From Pseudomonadota bacterium (GTDB lineage Bacteria; Bdellovibrionota; Oligoflexia; Oligoflexales; Oligoflexaceae), in contig JAKQGS010000453.1 of the NCBI GenBank assembly GCA_029556045.1, forward strand, positions 1 to 7,741: a stretch of DNA of 7,741 bases, read 5' to 3'. Made by a program: the position numbers and the translations under genes. Shown one piece after another: positions 6,435 to 7,741 of this stretch (positions are counted from its first letter, which is position 1; the number at the start of each line of letters is the position of its first letter). Below the pieces are notes generated by a model. It worked only from the letters and a program-made list of their open reading frames with translations. It was not told the DNA's origin and ran no database searches.

Positions 6435-7604
6435 ATGGAAATAAAACGAAAAATATGTTCCCCAGAGAAATCTTTTTTTCTTTTTGGCCCACGAGGCACG
6501 GGTAAATCGACCTGGTTAAAAAAGGAATTTCCCGACGCCAAGGTCGTTGATCTATTGCGATCCGATCAGTATCTCGACCTCGTTAAAAAACCTGAAAAAC
6601 TCCGCCAGATAGTAACGGCTCTTCCGGAAGGAAGTTGGGTTGTTATTGACGAGATTCAAAAGCTTCCTATTCTGTTGGACGAGGTCCACTCGTTAATTGT
6701 CGACTATAAAAATCTCTATTATTTTGCTTTGACCGGATCAAGTGCACGAAAGTTGAAGCGAGGCCAGGCTAATTTGCTAGCGGGACGGGTGCAGACACAT
6801 AATCTCTTTCCGTTGACCTTGGATGAGTTAAGTGGATTGAATATTGACTGCGAGACCCTTCTGAAGTTTGGTTCACTTCCGGAAGTCATTACTCACACGC
6901 GGGAAATGGACCGCATTGAATTTCTTGAGAGTTATGTGCAGACGTATCTTAAAGAGGAAATTCAGGTCGAGACAAAAGTTCGGGATCTTCTAGGATTCGC
7001 AAGATTTCTCGATGTAGCCGCTATTATGAATGGCCAGCAGTTGAATCTGAGCAATATAGCAAGGGATGTTGGCCTGGCGCGATCAACAGTGCAGGGGCAT
7101 TTTTCAATTCTTATTGATACTTTGTTGGGCACGTTGGTGGACGCGTATCAGCCACGAGCCAAGGTTAAGGAAGTCAGTTCGCCAAAGTTCTATTTTTTTG
7201 ACACCGGTGTTGTAAATGCTCTTAAGGGGACTTTGCGCTCCCCCTTGGAAGCGCAAGATCGGGGCTATCTAATGGAAACCCTATTTTTAAATGAACTCCA
7301 GGCTTTTGTATCTTATGGAAGACTGGGGGGGCGCATTTACTACTGGAGGACCGCGGATGGTAATGAAGTCGATTTCATTTTGAAGTTGGGGAATGAGGTC
7401 TACGGTTTTGAGGTTAAATCAAGTTCTGCGTGGAGGTCCAGTTACAACTTCGGATTAAACACCCTTTTGGAGTCGAAAAAAATCAAGAAGGGTTTCGGTA
7501 TCTATCTTGGTGAACATGTTCTTAAGTATGAAAATATCACCGTCGTGCCACTGACCCAATTTGCGGAGTTGTTTAGGAGAGAGTTGCTTGAATCAAGTCG
7601 CTGA
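6435..7604 (+). CDS. AAA_14/DUF4143-family ATPase with C-terminal PD-(D/E)xK-like motif
   Basis: The 389-residue protein belongs to the widespread AAA_14-DUF4143 family, whose cellular role is mostly uncharacterised. Walker A is GPRGTGKS at 18-25, Walker B is WVVIDE at 68-73, and a sensor-like FALTGSSARKL is at 97-107. A winged-helix-like segment follows (about 203-230: LSNIARDVGLARSTVQGHF), suggesting nucleic-acid contact. The C-terminal DUF4143 part contains NEVDFIL (Asp313) and GFEVKSS (Glu326, Lys328), the D...ExK arrangement of PD-(D/E)xK nuclease folds, with acidic residues near 281-287 that could complete the site. Length and domain order are normal, so the gene looks intact. GGAGAG eight bases upstream supports the ATG. 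It is visibly AT-richer than the other genes and stands alone, consistent with a mobile accessory gene. Nuclease activity is inferred from the motif only. Confidence 0.92.
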   Translation: MEIKRKICSPEKSFFLFGPRGTGKSTWLKKEFPDAKVVDLLRSDQYLDLVKKPEKLRQIVTALPEGSWVVIDEIQKLPILLDEVHSLIVDYKNLYYFALTGSSARKLKRGQANLLAGRVQTHNLFPLTLDELSGLNIDCETLLKFGSLPEVITHTREMDRIEFLESYVQTYLKEEIQVETKVRDLLGFARFLDVAAIMNGQQLNLSNIARDVGLARSTVQGHFSILIDTLLGTLVDAYQPRAKVKEVSSPKFYFFDTGVVNALKGTLRSPLEAQDRGYLMETLFLNELQAFVSYGRLGGRIYYWRTADGNEVDFILKLGNEVYGFEVKSSSAWRSSYNFGLNTLLESKKIKKGFGIYLGEHVLKYENITVVPLTQFAELFRRELLESSR

Positions 7605-7694
7605 TCAGGACTCAGGCAAGTAAGACAATCAAACCTCCTTGTTCAATTACCTATACTGGAATGACAACTGGTGTTCAATCGGCGGGAGCGTGGG

Positions 7695-7718
7695 GATTAG
7701 GGAATGGTTCCCATAATC
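7695..7718. repeat. Inverted repeat (hairpin) downstream of the ATPase gene
   Basis: GATTA-GGGAA (7695-7704) pairs with TTCCC-TAATC (7708-7712 and 7714-7718) across a TGG loop with one bulged A at 7713, making a ten-pair stem. No T-run follows on the plus strand, so it is not a standard intrinsic terminator for the ATPase gene. No confident gene is visible in 7605-7741. Confidence 0.5.
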
Positions 7719-7741
7719 TCTTCATCAGTAATGATGGTCTC

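Noticed and set aside
7626..7640. Perfect AAGGAGGT Shine-Dalgarno-like sequence on the minus strand after the ATPase gene
   Set aside because: The nearest start (TTG at 7628) gives only seven codons before a stop, so it is most likely a chance match.
1..7741. CRISPR arrays, tRNA or rRNA genes, insertion sequences or integrases
   Set aside because: No regularly spaced repeats, cloverleaf-like or conserved RNA sequence, or transposase/integrase coding regions were seen on either strand.

Overview
The window reads as a piece of a Gram-negative bacterial chromosome or contig, probably proteobacterial. It encodes a tripartite envelope efflux system: an outer-membrane channel, an inner-membrane RND pump and a periplasmic adaptor. 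I cannot place the organism more precisely. Base composition is mosaic. The efflux operon is moderately GC-rich, the dehydrogenase gene is clearly GC-richer, and the plus-strand ATPase gene is clearly AT-richer. This suggests at least two of the blocks were acquired separately.

Layout. Positions 1-4827 on the minus strand hold an efflux operon, transcribed from a promoter near 4850 in the order adaptor (3949-4827), RND pump (782-3952), TolC-like outer-membrane factor (1-785, running off the window). Both junctions are 4-base ATGA overlaps, so the three proteins are probably translated as a coupled unit. The adaptor is short and has no room for the alpha-helical hairpin that normally reaches the outer-membrane channel. 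The pump keeps only one of the two TM4 aspartates and lacks the TM10 lysine of the AcrB proton relay. The first 76 bases form a perfect 27-bp inverted repeat, which may be a fold-back assembly artefact.

Positions 4828-5137 are intergenic. They hold the efflux promoter with AT-rich dyads, a G-rich tract that fits a G-quadruplex pattern, and a good intrinsic terminator for the next gene. Positions 5138-6175 (minus) encode a cysteine-free, zinc-independent MDR-type NAD(P)H oxidoreductase. Its promoter carries three tandem palindromes that look like repressor operators, but no complete regulator gene is visible.

Positions 6435-7604 (plus) encode an AAA_14/DUF4143 ATPase with a C-terminal PD-(D/E)xK-like motif. 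It has a near-consensus sigma70 promoter whose -10 box is framed by a 10-bp inverted repeat. Positions 7605-7741 contain a hairpin and no confidently supported gene.

The efflux genes form one functional unit. The dehydrogenase and the ATPase look like independent single-gene transcription units. I do not see a clearly new multi-gene system. The most interesting points are the hairpin-less adaptor paired with a relay-reduced pump, and the operator arrays at the two divergent promoters.
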